Source: Burkholderia sp. BCC0322 (GTDB taxonomy: Bacteria > Pseudomonadota > Gammaproteobacteria > Burkholderiales > Burkholderiaceae). Taken from it: a DNA stretch of 64,000 bases. Shown here in pieces: positions 9,038-18,325 of this stretch. Numbering within the stretch: the first letter of the stretch is position 1; each line of letters opens with the position of its first letter. The position numbers and the translations under genes were made by a program. Under the pieces are notes generated by a model. That model saw nothing but the letters and a program-made list of their open reading frames with translations. It searched no databases and had not been told where the DNA came from. The stretch lies in NCBI RefSeq assembly GCF_902833045.1, contig NZ_CADFDU010000018.1, forward strand, positions 55,411-119,410, written 5' to 3'.

Positions 9038-9190
9038 TCAGCGCAGCAGCGCGATCGCGCGTTCGCCGATCACCATCCCGAGCAGGCCCGCGAGCGCGAC
9101 GAGCGGCGGGGCCGGTGAGCGCACGTGCAGCAGCGCGTACAGCACGCCGACGCCGAGGCCCACCGCGAGCGAAATCACGTAATCCATCAT
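9038..9190 (-). CDS. XapX domain-containing small membrane protein
   Basis: A 50-codon gene (49 from the second ATG at 9187). It is almost entirely hydrophobic: two short helices around a VRSPAPPLVALAGLLGM core, which matches the XapX domain, a family of about 50-residue proteins of unknown function. Two adjacent ATG codons (9185-9190) make the exact start uncertain. It sits between an ion transporter (convergent) and a quinone-reductase-like gene 24 bases upstream in the same orientation, so it may be the second gene of that transcript. Confidence 0.75.
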   Translation of the reverse strand: MMDYVISLAVGLGVGVLYALLHVRSPAPPLVALAGLLGMVIGERAIALLR

Positions 9191-9214
9191 GGCAGTCTCC
9201 CGTGTGGTCCGGTG

Positions 9215-10192
9215 TCAGGGCTTGAGAATGACGCGCTCGCGTGCACCGGCCAGCACCGCGCGATACGCGTCGTGTGCGCGCTCGAGCGGGTAGACGTAGT
9301 CGTCGCCGATCGGGAACGGGCGCAGCGTGCCGTTGCCGAAGCCGGGCGCGAGCGTGTCGAGGATCTGCGCGACCGTGGACCCGCCGAGCTGTAGCGAATC
9401 GACGCCCACGAACGTGTGCTGGCCGCGATAGAACGCGAAGATGTCGAACGGCACGCTGCGGTCGATCGTCGAGATGAAGATCTGCCGCGCACCGATCGCC
9501 ATCGATGCGTTCGCCGCTTCGAAGTACGGGCTGCCGACCGTGTTGTAGACGATGTCCGCGCCGTGGCCGCCGGTTGCCGCGCGCACGGCGTCTGCCACCG
9601 ATTCCTTCGACGCATCGATCATGTGCACGTCGCCCGATGCGTGGCCGCGATAACCGCCGGCGCTGCGCTCGACCCCGATCACGGTCGCGCCGTGCGCGGT
9701 CGCGAGCTGGATCGCGGCCTGGCCGACCTTCCCGTTCGCGCCGAACACGAGCACGACGTCGCCGGCCGTCGGCATGCCGGCGCGGCGCAAGCCCTCATAT
9801 GCGGTGACGAACGGCACGCCGACGCCGGCCGCTTCGTCGAGCGTCAGCACGGCGGGCTTGCGGCGCACCAGGGCCGCGTCGAGCACGAGCCACTCCGCGT
9901 GCGAGCCGTCGCGATGCACGCCGAGATCGCCACCCGAGCCCCACACCGGCGAGCCGATCCAGCCGTCCGGGCCGCTGCGCACGATGCCGGCCCAGTCGCG
10001 CCCGGGCGTGCGCGGCCACACCGCGTGCGGCATGCGGCCGAGCGCGGCCTTCACGTCGCTCGGGTTGACGCCGGCCGCGCGCACCTCGATCAGCATCTGG
10101 CCGTCGGCCGGGACCGGCGTGTCGATTTCCCTGACCCGCGCGTCGAGCGACTCGATGTCGGCGGCGGGGGCGTCGAAGCGGATGCTGCGCAT
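9215..10192 (-). CDS. Zinc-free MDR-family NAD(P)H:quinone reductase / alcohol dehydrogenase-like
   Basis: 325 residues with the medium-chain dehydrogenase layout: an N-terminal GroES-like part (VRAAGVNPSDVKAALG), then a Rossmann fold with VFGANGKVGQAAIQLA near residue 150. The Cys/His set of zinc-dependent alcohol dehydrogenases is absent, which favours the quinone oxidoreductase branch. Natural substrate unknown. It is divergent from the LysR gene at 10352, with 159 bases between them, so that regulator is its likely controller. Confidence 0.85.
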   Translation of the reverse strand: MRSIRFDAPAADIESLDARVREIDTPVPADGQMLIEVRAAGVNPSDVKAALGRMPHAVWPRTPGRDWAGIVRSGPDGWIGSPVWGSGGDLGVHRDGSHAEWLVLDAALVRRKPAVLTLDEAAGVGVPFVTAYEGLRRAGMPTAGDVVLVFGANGKVGQAAIQLATAHGATVIGVERSAGGYRGHASGDVHMIDASKESVADAVRAATGGHGADIVYNTVGSPYFEAANASMAIGARQIFISTIDRSVPFDIFAFYRGQHTFVGVDSLQLGGSTVAQILDTLAPGFGNGTLRPFPIGDDYVYPLERAHDAYRAVLAGARERVILKP

Positions 10193-10351
10193 GATGATCT
10201 CCGTGGCGGATGGCTGTCGCGCGGCCCGGCGGGGGGGCGTGCAGCGGGTGAAAAGGATGAATGCAGTCTAGTCGTCCCGGTTTGACGCGGAAACGTGCAA
10301 AGGCGGATGATTGTTTTGCGATAGACGCATAGCCAAATAGGAAGGCACTGA

Positions 10352-11272
10352 ATGGACGACTTTCTTTTCCCGCATCTGGCGCTGTTCGTCGACGTGGTCG
10401 ACCAGCAGAGCTTCTCGGCGGCCGCACGCCGGCTGGGCGTCGCCGCGTCGTCAGTCACGCGGCGCATCGACCGGCTCGAGACGCAGCTCGGCATCCGTCT
10501 CCTGCATCGCACCACGCATGCGCTGAGGCCGACCGAGGCCGGACAGCTGCTGTACGGGCGCGCGACGCGGATGCTGGCCGAGCTGCGCGGCCTGCAGGAA
10601 GACCTGCACAGCCAGCATGACGAGCCGAGCGGGCTGCTGCGCGTCGACTGCCCGGCGCCGTTCGGCCGCCGCCACCTGATGGCCGCGCTGGCTGCGTTCA
10701 TGCAGCGTCATCCGGCGCTGCAGGTCGACCTGGTGCTGACCGACTCCATGGTCGACCTGCAGGGCGCGCGGCTCGGCTCCGACGTCGATCTCGCGGTGCG
10801 CATCGGCCCGCTCGAGGACACGCGCTTCGTCGCGACCGTGCTGGCGCCGCAGCGGCGCGTGCTGTGCGCGAGCGCGGCGTACCTCGCGCGGCGCGGCGAG
10901 CCCGAGTCGCCCGACGCGCTCGCCGGCCACGACTGCCTGGCATGGCACGGTGCGCCGCCGCCGGGCGCGTGGCGCTTCGGCGAGCGCCGCCACGTGCCGG
11001 CGCAGCCGCGGTTTCGCAGCAATCACTCGGAAGCGTTGCTCGAAGCCGCGATCGACGGGCTCGGTCTCGCGCACCTGCCGACCTGGCTCGCGGCAGACGC
11101 GTTGCGCGACGGACGCTTGCGCGCGGTGCTGCCGCAGTTCGCGGCGGCGCCCGAGCCGGCGACGATCCACGTGTTGCGCCAGCCCGCGCGCGGCACCGCA
11201 CGCGCGTCGCGGCTCGTCGCGTTCCTCGCGACCTGGTTCGCGCAGCCGGCGTGGGATGCCGCGTGGGCCTGA
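10352..11272 (+). CDS. LysR-family transcriptional regulator
   Basis: 306 residues, usual family length. An N-terminal winged helix-turn-helix is clear (FSAAARRLGVAASSVTRRIDRLE, residues about 17-40), followed by a linker helix and a periplasmic-binding-like effector domain. It is of the type often annotated near quinone reductases and MFS pumps. Divergent from the MDR oxidoreductase at 9215-10192, the classical arrangement for autoregulation plus activation of the neighbour. Effector unknown. Confidence 0.92.
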   Translation: MDDFLFPHLALFVDVVDQQSFSAAARRLGVAASSVTRRIDRLETQLGIRLLHRTTHALRPTEAGQLLYGRATRMLAELRGLQEDLHSQHDEPSGLLRVDCPAPFGRRHLMAALAAFMQRHPALQVDLVLTDSMVDLQGARLGSDVDLAVRIGPLEDTRFVATVLAPQRRVLCASAAYLARRGEPESPDALAGHDCLAWHGAPPPGAWRFGERRHVPAQPRFRSNHSEALLEAAIDGLGLAHLPTWLAADALRDGRLRAVLPQFAAAPEPATIHVLRQPARGTARASRLVAFLATWFAQPAWDAAWA

Positions 11273-11335
11273 CGGCGACGGCGGGCGGCACGCCGCGCGG
11301 CCGGCCGAATGCCGGACATCAACGCGCCGGGCATG

Positions 11336-11360
11336 AAAAAGGGCCTCGCATGCGAGGCCC
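11336..11360 (-). terminator. Intrinsic terminator for the M1 aminopeptidase gene
   Basis: Perfect 20-base palindrome GGGCCTCGCATGCGAGGCCC (11341-11360), followed on the minus strand by TTTTT (11340-11336). It lies in the convergent gap between the LysR gene and the aminopeptidase. Confidence 0.8.
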
Positions 11361-11431
11361 GTCAAAGGTCGGAGAAGCCGGTACGCCGGCCGGCAGCCGC
11401 AGGCTGAGCGGCACCGGCCGGATGCGCACCG

Positions 11432-13600
11432 TTACTGCGTCACTACCTTGCGCGGCTTGAAGATGCCCTGGTATTGCAGTGCCGGGCGTTCCTTCGTCAC
11501 CGGCTCGATGCCGCCGAAGGTCGGCGTCTGGCGCAGCTTCATCGCGGCCGGCGAGGCGACCGAGCCGATCGACGTCGAGCGCGACGCGGGCGCGAGGTTG
11601 TTCGCGACGAGCAGCGCGGCTTCGCTCTTCAGGTTCGCGAGCAGGACCGGATCGGTCGAGCCGTTGACCTGCGTGAGCAGCCCGCTCCAGGCCGCGTCGC
11701 TGTAGTTCACGACGTAGTAGTCGAGCCCGCTCGGGTCGGCGACCACGCCCGAGCAGCCGTCGATCCGCGTTTGCGTCTGCGTATCCTTCAGCGCGAGCGT
11801 CGTGCGTTTCGCGAGACCCTGGCCGTACGCGAGCGTGATCGGTACCGTCCACTGCAGGCCCGGATACGCGTTCTTGTTCGGGAACGGCTGCTGTTTCAGC
11901 GTGACGACGGTCTGGTTCTTCGTCAGGTCGCACTGCGTGTCGAGCGAGATCAGCGGCACGCCGGTCTGGCGGACGTAGCTGTCGCCGATCGCGCCGATCG
12001 CCTGGCCGCTTTCCTTCGACAGCGCATCCCACAGGCGCTTCGGCGTGCCGTTGCCGAACGAGTAGTCGACCAGGTACTGCTGCAGACCGCGCCGCAACGT
12101 CTGTTCGCCGAGATAGTTCTCGAGCGTCTTCAGCACGTGGCCGCCCTTGTCGTACGTGAACGCGCTGGCGCTCAGCACGAAGTCGTTCGACGCCCAGCCG
12201 TTGAAGTTCGGCGCGACCGGGAACGCGTTCGGGCCGATGTCACGATTGATCACGCGGTACTTGTTCTTCACCTGGTCGAGCCAGCTGAACTCGTCGGGGA
12301 AGAACTGGATCGTCGTCTTCGTCTCGAAGAACGTCGCGAACGACTCGTTGAGCCACACGTTGTCCCACCAGTCGGTCGTGACGAGATCGCCGAACCACTG
12401 GTGCGCGACTTCGTGCGTCAGCACCTCGTTGCCGTAGTGCGACATCGGCTGGCCCGGCTGCGGCAGGATGTCGTCGGCGAATTCGAGGATCGACCCCCAG
12501 TTCTCCATCCCGCCGAAGTTCAGGTCCTTCTGCTCCTTGAACGCGTCGTTCGCGGCCACCGTGTCGAACTTCGTGAGCGGCAGGGCAATGCCCGTGTAGC
12601 GATAGTAGAAGTCGAGCGCCTGCTTGGTGCGGTCCATCGCCGGCTTCGCCCAGTCGCTCATGCCCGGCGGCGTGAACACGCGCAGGTGCAGGCCGCCCTT
12701 GCCGCCCGGCAGCGGGCTCGTGAAGTCGTCCTCGTAGGTGTCGAACAGGCCGCCGCCGAAGAACAGCAGGTACGACGGCATCGGCGGGGTCTTCTCGAAC
12801 TGCACGAGCTTGTAGCCGCCGCCGACGTTGGTCGACGGCTTCTCGGCCGCGTTCGACACGACCCGCCAGCTCTGCGGCACTTCGGCCGTCACTTCATAGG
12901 TCGGGCGGAACGCCGGCTCGTCCCAGCCGGGGAACCACTGGCGCGACAGGTTAGTTTCGCCTTGCGTGAGGATCGCGCCGCTCGTCTTGCCGTCGGTGCC
13001 CTTCAGGTCGACGCGGAAGATGCCTTCCGCGGCCGAGCAGCCCGGATACGGATCGTTACCGCAGCTGCCGCCGGTCCTCGCGACCGGATCGTCATACGAC
13101 TTGAAGTTGATGATGCCCGACCATTCCATGTGCAGCGAATAGTTGCCCGGCGAGATCGTGCCGCTCACGGGGCGCAGCTGATAGAAGTCACCCTTGTCCT
13201 GCGGTGTCGCGATCAGCTGGATGTTGCCCGGCTGCAGCGTGATGCGGCCGTTCGTGAACTTGATCCGGTGGCCGGCGATCACGATGTTGTTGACCGGCTT
13301 AAGCACCTTGATTTCGACGTCGGCGCGGCCGTCGAACGCGTTCAGCGCGTCGTTCGGGCGGAACCAGAGCCGATAGTTCACGGGTACCACGGTATCCGGC
13401 AACTCGACAGGCGATACGCTCTTGTCGACGTTGGATGCGCTTGGCGGCGCGGTGACGGTGGGCGACGAGCCCGAGTGCGGCGCGCCGGCGGAGCTGAGCG
13501 CGGAAGCCGAGCCCGCGCCGCCGTCGTCGCCGCCGCACCCGGCGAGCGCGAGTGCGGCGACGATCGGCAGATAACGCATCTTGCGAATGTTGATCGACAT
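11432..13600 (-). CDS. M1-family zinc aminopeptidase, lipoprotein
   Basis: 722 residues. The N terminus carries a lipoprotein signal ending in LALAGC, with the lipidated Cys at residue 22, then a Gly/Ser/Ala linker; this places the enzyme in the envelope rather than the cytosol. Two M1 signatures are present: the substrate-binding GGMEN motif, and HEVAHQWFGDL followed by NESFA (zinc ligands His, His and a Glu 18 residues downstream), near residues 395-425. It cleaves N-terminal amino acids from peptides. Classical cytosolic PepN is about 870 residues; this shorter exported form resembles secreted M1 enzymes. No operon partner; a strong terminator follows. Confidence 0.92.
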   Translation of the reverse strand: MSINIRKMRYLPIVAALALAGCGGDDGGAGSASALSSAGAPHSGSSPTVTAPPSASNVDKSVSPVELPDTVVPVNYRLWFRPNDALNAFDGRADVEIKVLKPVNNIVIAGHRIKFTNGRITLQPGNIQLIATPQDKGDFYQLRPVSGTISPGNYSLHMEWSGIINFKSYDDPVARTGGSCGNDPYPGCSAAEGIFRVDLKGTDGKTSGAILTQGETNLSRQWFPGWDEPAFRPTYEVTAEVPQSWRVVSNAAEKPSTNVGGGYKLVQFEKTPPMPSYLLFFGGGLFDTYEDDFTSPLPGGKGGLHLRVFTPPGMSDWAKPAMDRTKQALDFYYRYTGIALPLTKFDTVAANDAFKEQKDLNFGGMENWGSILEFADDILPQPGQPMSHYGNEVLTHEVAHQWFGDLVTTDWWDNVWLNESFATFFETKTTIQFFPDEFSWLDQVKNKYRVINRDIGPNAFPVAPNFNGWASNDFVLSASAFTYDKGGHVLKTLENYLGEQTLRRGLQQYLVDYSFGNGTPKRLWDALSKESGQAIGAIGDSYVRQTGVPLISLDTQCDLTKNQTVVTLKQQPFPNKNAYPGLQWTVPITLAYGQGLAKRTTLALKDTQTQTRIDGCSGVVADPSGLDYYVVNYSDAAWSGLLTQVNGSTDPVLLANLKSEAALLVANNLAPASRSTSIGSVASPAAMKLRQTPTFGGIEPVTKERPALQYQGIFKPRKVVTQ

Positions 13601-14243
13601 GACTGAAACCTCGATTGTTGAAAGAATCGTTCAGTGCTGCGAAAACGCCGGCAAAAGCAATCCCCTCGCCGCTAATCAACAGCGATGAAAATGCCAATGA
13701 CGGATTATTCGAAAAAGACGGCGGCCGACTACGTGAAGGTAATCATGGTTTACTGCCCCCTCTGGATTTCCGGATGTCGGTTAACTTGCCGGTTCAAAAT
13801 GGCCGGGCGCGTGTTGTACTGAATTGATTTCGCGCGCACGACACGGAACCGCACGCCCTGCGCGGGCGCGCCATCCCCTTGAACAGACGACCTACGGGGC
13901 CGGCCGGGCCTGGTCGCAGGATGGCAGGAAGGCGTGTCGCCGTTCCGTAAAATCACCGTCATGCGGCTTCAAGGTTTGTCGGCTTGCTCGAAGGATGCGT
14001 AAATATACTTGATGGTTTTAGGTAAAGGAAACGAAAAATTTAGAAATTGCATCTATTGAATTCGCTGTGCTTCATTGAATGCTGAAAAGCATTAATGTGC
14101 TTTCCGCTCAGGTGGTATTTCCGTAGTTTTAATCTATTAACGATCTCGCGCGACTGCGAAAACTACGAAATCCGGCGTGCGCGGGCGTGCTCGGTACAAT
14201 GCAGCGACGATCCGCTCACCGATTGCCGCGAGGAGGCCTTCCC
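13601..14243. other. A/T-rich 640-base intergenic region
   Basis: No supportable gene. Base composition drops sharply from about 13980 to 14160. It contains a small perfect hairpin AATGCT-GAAA-AGCATT (14078-14093) with a GNRA loop but no U tract. The minus-strand end should hold the promoter of the M1 aminopeptidase; the plus-strand end holds the AGGAGG ribosome-binding site (14231-14236) of the next gene. Otherwise I see nothing in it. Confidence 0.6.
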
Positions 14244-14738
14244 ATGACCCGAGCCCTGTTCCGTATCGCGCCGCTGCGCGCCGTGCTGCTGCTGTTTGCC
14301 GCCGTGCTCCTGCTCGGCGGTTGCGCGGGGCTGACGCGCGACCCGGTACGTGTGTCGGTCGCCGGGCTCGACCCGCTCGTCGGGCAGGGCCTCGAGATGC
14401 GCTTCAGCCTGAAGCTGCGCGTGCAGAACCCGAACGACGCGCCGATCGAATACGACGGCATCTCGGTCGCACTCGACCTGAACGGCACGCCGTTCGCGAG
14501 CGGCGTCAGCGATCGCTCGGGCACCGTGCCGCGTTTCGGCGAGGCCGTGCTCGACGTGCCGGTTTCCGTGTCGGCCTTCGCCGCCGCGCGGCAGGCGTGG
14601 AACCTGCCCGGCGCGGCCGCGAACGGCGAGCTGCCGTATGCGCTGCGCGGCCGGCTCGCGGGCGGCGTGCTCGGCACCGTGCACTTCAACGATGCCGGCA
14701 CGCTGCGTCTGCCCGCGATGCCGGGGTGGGGCGGATGA
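14244..14738 (+). CDS. LEA14/WHy-domain lipoprotein
   Basis: 164 residues from the ATG at 14244, chosen because a consensus AGGAGG sits 7 bases upstream and the protein then begins with a lipoprotein signal (LLLGGC, Cys27). The mature part is beta-rich with a pattern typical of LEA type 2 / WHy proteins (FSLKLRVQNPNDAPIEYDGISVALDLNG). Such bacterial lipoproteins are linked to stress tolerance and envelope stability; exact function unknown. The next gene, a methyltransferase, begins about 135 bases downstream on the same strand. Confidence 0.85.
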   Translation: MTRALFRIAPLRAVLLLFAAVLLLGGCAGLTRDPVRVSVAGLDPLVGQGLEMRFSLKLRVQNPNDAPIEYDGISVALDLNGTPFASGVSDRSGTVPRFGEAVLDVPVSVSAFAAARQAWNLPGAAANGELPYALRGRLAGGVLGTVHFNDAGTLRLPAMPGWGG

Positions 14739-14874
14739 ACCGCGCGAGCGCGGCGGCGCGGCGCGGGCGGGCTCCCGCGCTTTGCCGCGCGGGCAAAGCG
14801 CGGTAAGGTGTGAGCCGCGCGGCGCCCGCAATCCGGTCGCGCCGCCCGTTGAAGCCAACCGTAACCGAGTTCGC

Positions 14875-16008
14875 GTGACCGATTTCCCTGTTTTCCACTG
14901 GACCGACGCCGATGGCGCCGATCATGCCGTGCGCTGGCGCTCCGAAGCCGGCGTGCAACCGCCGAAGCGCGCGGTGCCCGCCGACGACCGCCTCACCGCC
15001 GACGCGGCCTACCGCCTTGCATGCGAGGGCACCGCGCTCGTCTGGCAGGGCGACTTCCAGAATGCGCGCCAGCTCGTGCAGGCGATGGCGCGCCGTGTCG
15101 AGCGCAAGCCGAAGAAGGCAAAGGTCGCGGCCGGCGTCGAGGCATTCAACCTGCATCGTCTCGCGCAGTCGCAGCGCGCCCGCACGCTCGGCATGCTGCT
15201 GATCCCGCTCGACGCCGACTACACGATCCCGCTGCGCCGCGCGCCCGACGTGCGCGCCGCATGCGAAGAGGCGTACGGGCCCGGCGGCGTGCCGTCGGTC
15301 GTGTCGTTGCGCGAACTGCTCGGCCTCGTCGGCGCGCATGAATGGCGCAAGAAGGGCGTGCCGATCCCGGCGCTCGGCGGCGCGCCGATCCACCCGCACT
15401 ACGGCGTGTTCTCGCCGGTGCGTGGTGAATACGTCGAACTCGTCGCGCGCGCGACGCTGCCGGCGACGTCGCTCGCGTTCGACATCGGCACGGGCACCGG
15501 CGTGTTGGCGGCCGTGCTTGCGTCGCGCGGCGTCGAGCGTGTCGTTGCGACCGATCAGGACACACGGGCGCTCGCCTGTGCGCGCGAGAACGTCGATCGG
15601 CTTGGCCACGCGAGTCGTGTCGAGGTCGTCGAGGCGGATCTGTTTCCGGCCGGCCGTGCGCCGCTCGTGGTCTGCAACCCGCCGTGGGTGCCGGCCCGGC
15701 CGAGCGCACCGATCGAATATGCGGTCTACGATCCGGACAGCCGCATGCTGCGCGGTTTCCTCGCGGGGCTCGCCGCGCACCTCGAGCCGGGCGGCGAAGG
15801 CTGGCTGATCCTGTCCGATTTCGCCGAGCATCTCGGCCTGAGGCCGCGCGACACGCTGCTGCAATGGATCGACGAAGCGGGCCTCGTCGTGCTCGGCCGC
15901 GACGACATCCGCCCCGCGCACCCGAAGTCGATGGATGCCGACGATCCGCTGCACGCGGCCCGCCAGGCCGAGGTCACGTCGCTCTGGCGGCTCGGCGCAC
16001 GAGCCTGA
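14875..16008 (+). CDS. Class I SAM-dependent methyltransferase with NPPW motif
   Basis: 377 residues from a GTG at 14875 (VTDFPVFHWTDADG). I chose this start because the upstream in-frame stretch is Arg/Ala-rich and overlaps the previous gene. The first half is a helical domain without a clear family; the second half has the Rossmann motif I (FDIGTGTGVLAA) and a catalytic-type motif IV (VVCNPPWVP), as in N6-adenine and N5-glutamine methyltransferases (HemK/RsmC-like). Substrate cannot be named; rRNA, DNA or protein amide are all possible. Confidence 0.82.
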   Translation: MTDFPVFHWTDADGADHAVRWRSEAGVQPPKRAVPADDRLTADAAYRLACEGTALVWQGDFQNARQLVQAMARRVERKPKKAKVAAGVEAFNLHRLAQSQRARTLGMLLIPLDADYTIPLRRAPDVRAACEEAYGPGGVPSVVSLRELLGLVGAHEWRKKGVPIPALGGAPIHPHYGVFSPVRGEYVELVARATLPATSLAFDIGTGTGVLAAVLASRGVERVVATDQDTRALACARENVDRLGHASRVEVVEADLFPAGRAPLVVCNPPWVPARPSAPIEYAVYDPDSRMLRGFLAGLAAHLEPGGEGWLILSDFAEHLGLRPRDTLLQWIDEAGLVVLGRDDIRPAHPKSMDADDPLHAARQAEVTSLWRLGARA

Positions 16009-16097
16009 CCGCGCATTTTCGGTAAACTACCGCCATTCCTCACGAATTCCCGCCGCCGGGCCGTGGTCGACCGACCGTGGCCCGGCGTCGCTTCACG

Positions 16098-16988
16098 ATG
16101 TCGAACAAGACCCACGAAATCCGCCCGGAGCAGTCCGTCGAGCTGCTGAAGGAACTGCACATCCTCACCCGCGACGGGAAGCTGAACCAGGACAGCCGCC
16201 GCAAGCTGAAGCAGGTCTATCACCTGTTCCAGTTCATCGAGCCGCTGCTCGCCGGCGTGCAGGCCGAGCGCGGCAGCGTGACGCTCGTCGATCACGGCGC
16301 CGGCAAGTCGTATCTCGGCTTCATCCTGTACGACCTGTTCTTCAAGCAGCAGCCGGGGCACGGCACGCCGGCGTTCGCGTCGCACGTGTACGGGATCGAG
16401 ACCCGCGAGGAGCTGGTCACGCGCTCGGCCGAGCTTGCCGCGCGGCTCGGGTTCGGCGGCATGTCGTTCCTGAACCTGTCGGTTGCCGATTCGATCACGT
16501 CGCCGAAATTGCCTGAGACGGTCGACGTCGTCACCGCGCTGCATGCGTGCGACACGGCGACCGACGACGCGATCCGCTTCGCGCTCGCGAAGCGCGCACA
16601 GCACATCGTGCTCGTGCCGTGCTGCCAGGCAGAGGTTGCGGGCGTGCTGCGCAAGAACAAGGGCAAGTCGCTCGCGAACGCGCTGACGGAAGTGTGGCGG
16701 CATCCGCTGCATACGCGCGAATTCGGCAGCCAGATCACCAATGTGCTGCGCTGCCTGCAGCTCGAAGCGCACGGCTACCAGGTGAGCGTGACCGAACTGG
16801 TCGGCTGGGAGCATTCGATGAAGAACGAGCTGATCATCGCGCAGTACAAGAACCTGCCGCGCCGGCGGCCCGGCGAGCGGTTGAACGAGATCCTCGGGAT
16901 GTTCGGGCTGGCCGAGCTGAACGAACGCTTCTTCGTGCCGGAAGCCGCGGCGTCGGGCGGCGACGCCGTCGAACCGGCCGCCAGCTGA
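16098..16988 (+). CDS. SAM-dependent methyltransferase-like protein (Methyltransf_32 type)
   Basis: 296 residues from the ATG at 16098 (MSNKTHEIRPEQ). A helical N terminus (about 1-60) precedes a glycine-rich SAM-binding loop (LVDHGAGKSYLGFILYD) and a later ALHACDTATDDAI stretch; the HACD motif is typical of this family, related to eukaryotic METTL25/GSTCD-type domains. Substrate unknown. It follows the previous methyltransferase by 89 bases on the same strand; a gap of that size leaves co-transcription open. Confidence 0.75.
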   Translation: MSNKTHEIRPEQSVELLKELHILTRDGKLNQDSRRKLKQVYHLFQFIEPLLAGVQAERGSVTLVDHGAGKSYLGFILYDLFFKQQPGHGTPAFASHVYGIETREELVTRSAELAARLGFGGMSFLNLSVADSITSPKLPETVDVVTALHACDTATDDAIRFALAKRAQHIVLVPCCQAEVAGVLRKNKGKSLANALTEVWRHPLHTREFGSQITNVLRCLQLEAHGYQVSVTELVGWEHSMKNELIIAQYKNLPRRRPGERLNEILGMFGLAELNERFFVPEAAASGGDAVEPAAS

Positions 16989-17041
16989 CCTGCGCGCGGG
17001 AGGGCGCGTCGCACCCGGCGCGGCGCACGCTGCCCGCCGCG

Positions 17042-17614
17042 TCAGACGTCGTCGCCCGGCCGGCGCATCCATTCGCGCCAGCCGTCGTGGCCGAGGCGGC
17101 GCAGCGTTTCCTGATTCCGTTCGTAGATCGCGGATGCATCCGGGAACGCATCGACCGCACGCGCGATGCTGTCCTCGCGCAGCAGGTGCAGGATCGGATA
17201 CGGCGCGCGGTTCGTATAGTTCTCGATGTCGTCGGGCTCGCTGCCTTCGAACCGGTAGTCCGGATGGAAGCTCGCGATCTGCAGCACGCCGTCGAGCCGC
17301 AGTTGCCGCACCAGCCGGTCGGCAAAGAACAGCGCATCGTTGTAGTCGATGAAGTCGGCGAATGCATGCGGGAAGATCACGAGCGTCGTGTCGACCTGCT
17401 GCGGGTCCGCCGCGTCGAGCGCGCGCAGCTCCGTTTCGAGTTCGGCGAGCGCGTCTTCCAGCGTCGTCGCTTCGCTGATCGCGTAGCGCACCTGTTCCTT
17501 GACATAGACGCTTTTCGCGAACGGGCACAGATTGAGCCCGATCACCGCGCGCGCGAGCCAGTGCCGCGTGGCGGCGAGGATGTCGTCGTGCGATTCGGGG
17601 CGGGTGTCGGTCAT
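17042..17614 (-). CDS. DUF1415 family protein
   Basis: 190 residues from the ATG at 17614 (MTDTRPESHDD). The conserved features are near the start (GLNLCPFAKSVY) and in the middle (FIDYNDALFFADRL, then IASFHPDYRFEG). The family is common in beta- and gamma-proteobacteria, is cytosolic, and has no assigned reaction. It is convergent with the methyltransferase at 16098-16988. The TetR gene lies 55 bases upstream on the same strand. Confidence 0.85.
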   Translation of the reverse strand: MTDTRPESHDDILAATRHWLARAVIGLNLCPFAKSVYVKEQVRYAISEATTLEDALAELETELRALDAADPQQVDTTLVIFPHAFADFIDYNDALFFADRLVRQLRLDGVLQIASFHPDYRFEGSEPDDIENYTNRAPYPILHLLREDSIARAVDAFPDASAIYERNQETLRRLGHDGWREWMRRPGDDV

Positions 17615-17669
17615 CGTGAAACCAGTCGGGCGGAAGGGCGGCGAGGGCCGCATTGTAGCGGGCGCGCCG

Positions 17670-18290
17670 TCACGCGCAGGCGGCTTCGATCAACTGCGTG
17701 ACGAGCGCGGGAGCGACGCCGATCGGCGTTTCACCGTGCCGGTAGGTCTGGCTTGCCGCGTAGATGCCTTCGATGACCAGCGCGAGCGAGTCGGCGAGCG
17801 CTTGCGGCTGCCGCGCGCCGGCGTCTTCGCTCAGTGCGACGAGCCGCTTCATCAGCTGCTCCTTGTTCCGCGCGACGCGCTCGCGGGCCGGGTGCGACAC
17901 ATCCGGGAATTCGGCCGCGACGTTGACGAACGGGCAGCCGCGGTAATCCTTCTGCGTCGCGCGCTCGGCGAGATCGACGAAATACTGGATCAGCTGCGCT
18001 TTCGGCTGACCCGGGTGCTTCGCGACGCTCGTGTTGAAGCGGTCGAAGAAGCACGCATCCATCCGCTCCAGGTACGCGAGGATCAGCTCGTCCTTCGACG
18101 AGAACTGGCGGTACAGGCTCATCTTGTTGACGCCCGCACGCTCCACGACCGCCTCGACGCCCACCGTCCGAACGCCCTCCTTGTAAAACAGCTCCTCGGC
18201 GGCGCGTAGCAGGTGCTCCTGCGCGGTGGCGCCGTCGATCGGCCGGCGCGTGCGGCGCGCCAGCGGTTTGGCGATCTCGATGCCCGACAT
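17670..18290 (-). CDS. TetR-family transcriptional repressor
   Basis: 206 residues from the ATG at 18290 (MSGIEIAKPL); an ATG six codons further upstream is also possible. The N-terminal helix-turn-helix is standard (GVRTVGVEAVVERAGVNKMSLYRQFSSKDEL); the C-terminal ligand domain carries a YRGCPFVNVAAEF stretch frequent in TetR members that control drug or solvent pumps. It is divergent from the MFS gene at 18509, with two near-identical operator-like elements between them (18326-18375), so it very probably represses both itself and that transporter. Ligand unknown. Confidence 0.93.
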   Translation of the reverse strand: MSGIEIAKPLARRTRRPIDGATAQEHLLRAAEELFYKEGVRTVGVEAVVERAGVNKMSLYRQFSSKDELILAYLERMDACFFDRFNTSVAKHPGQPKAQLIQYFVDLAERATQKDYRGCPFVNVAAEFPDVSHPARERVARNKEQLMKRLVALSEDAGARQPQALADSLALVIEGIYAASQTYRHGETPIGVAPALVTQLIEAACA

Positions 18291-18325
18291 GATGACCCTC
18301 GACTGCATAGTGGACTGCTTGACAT

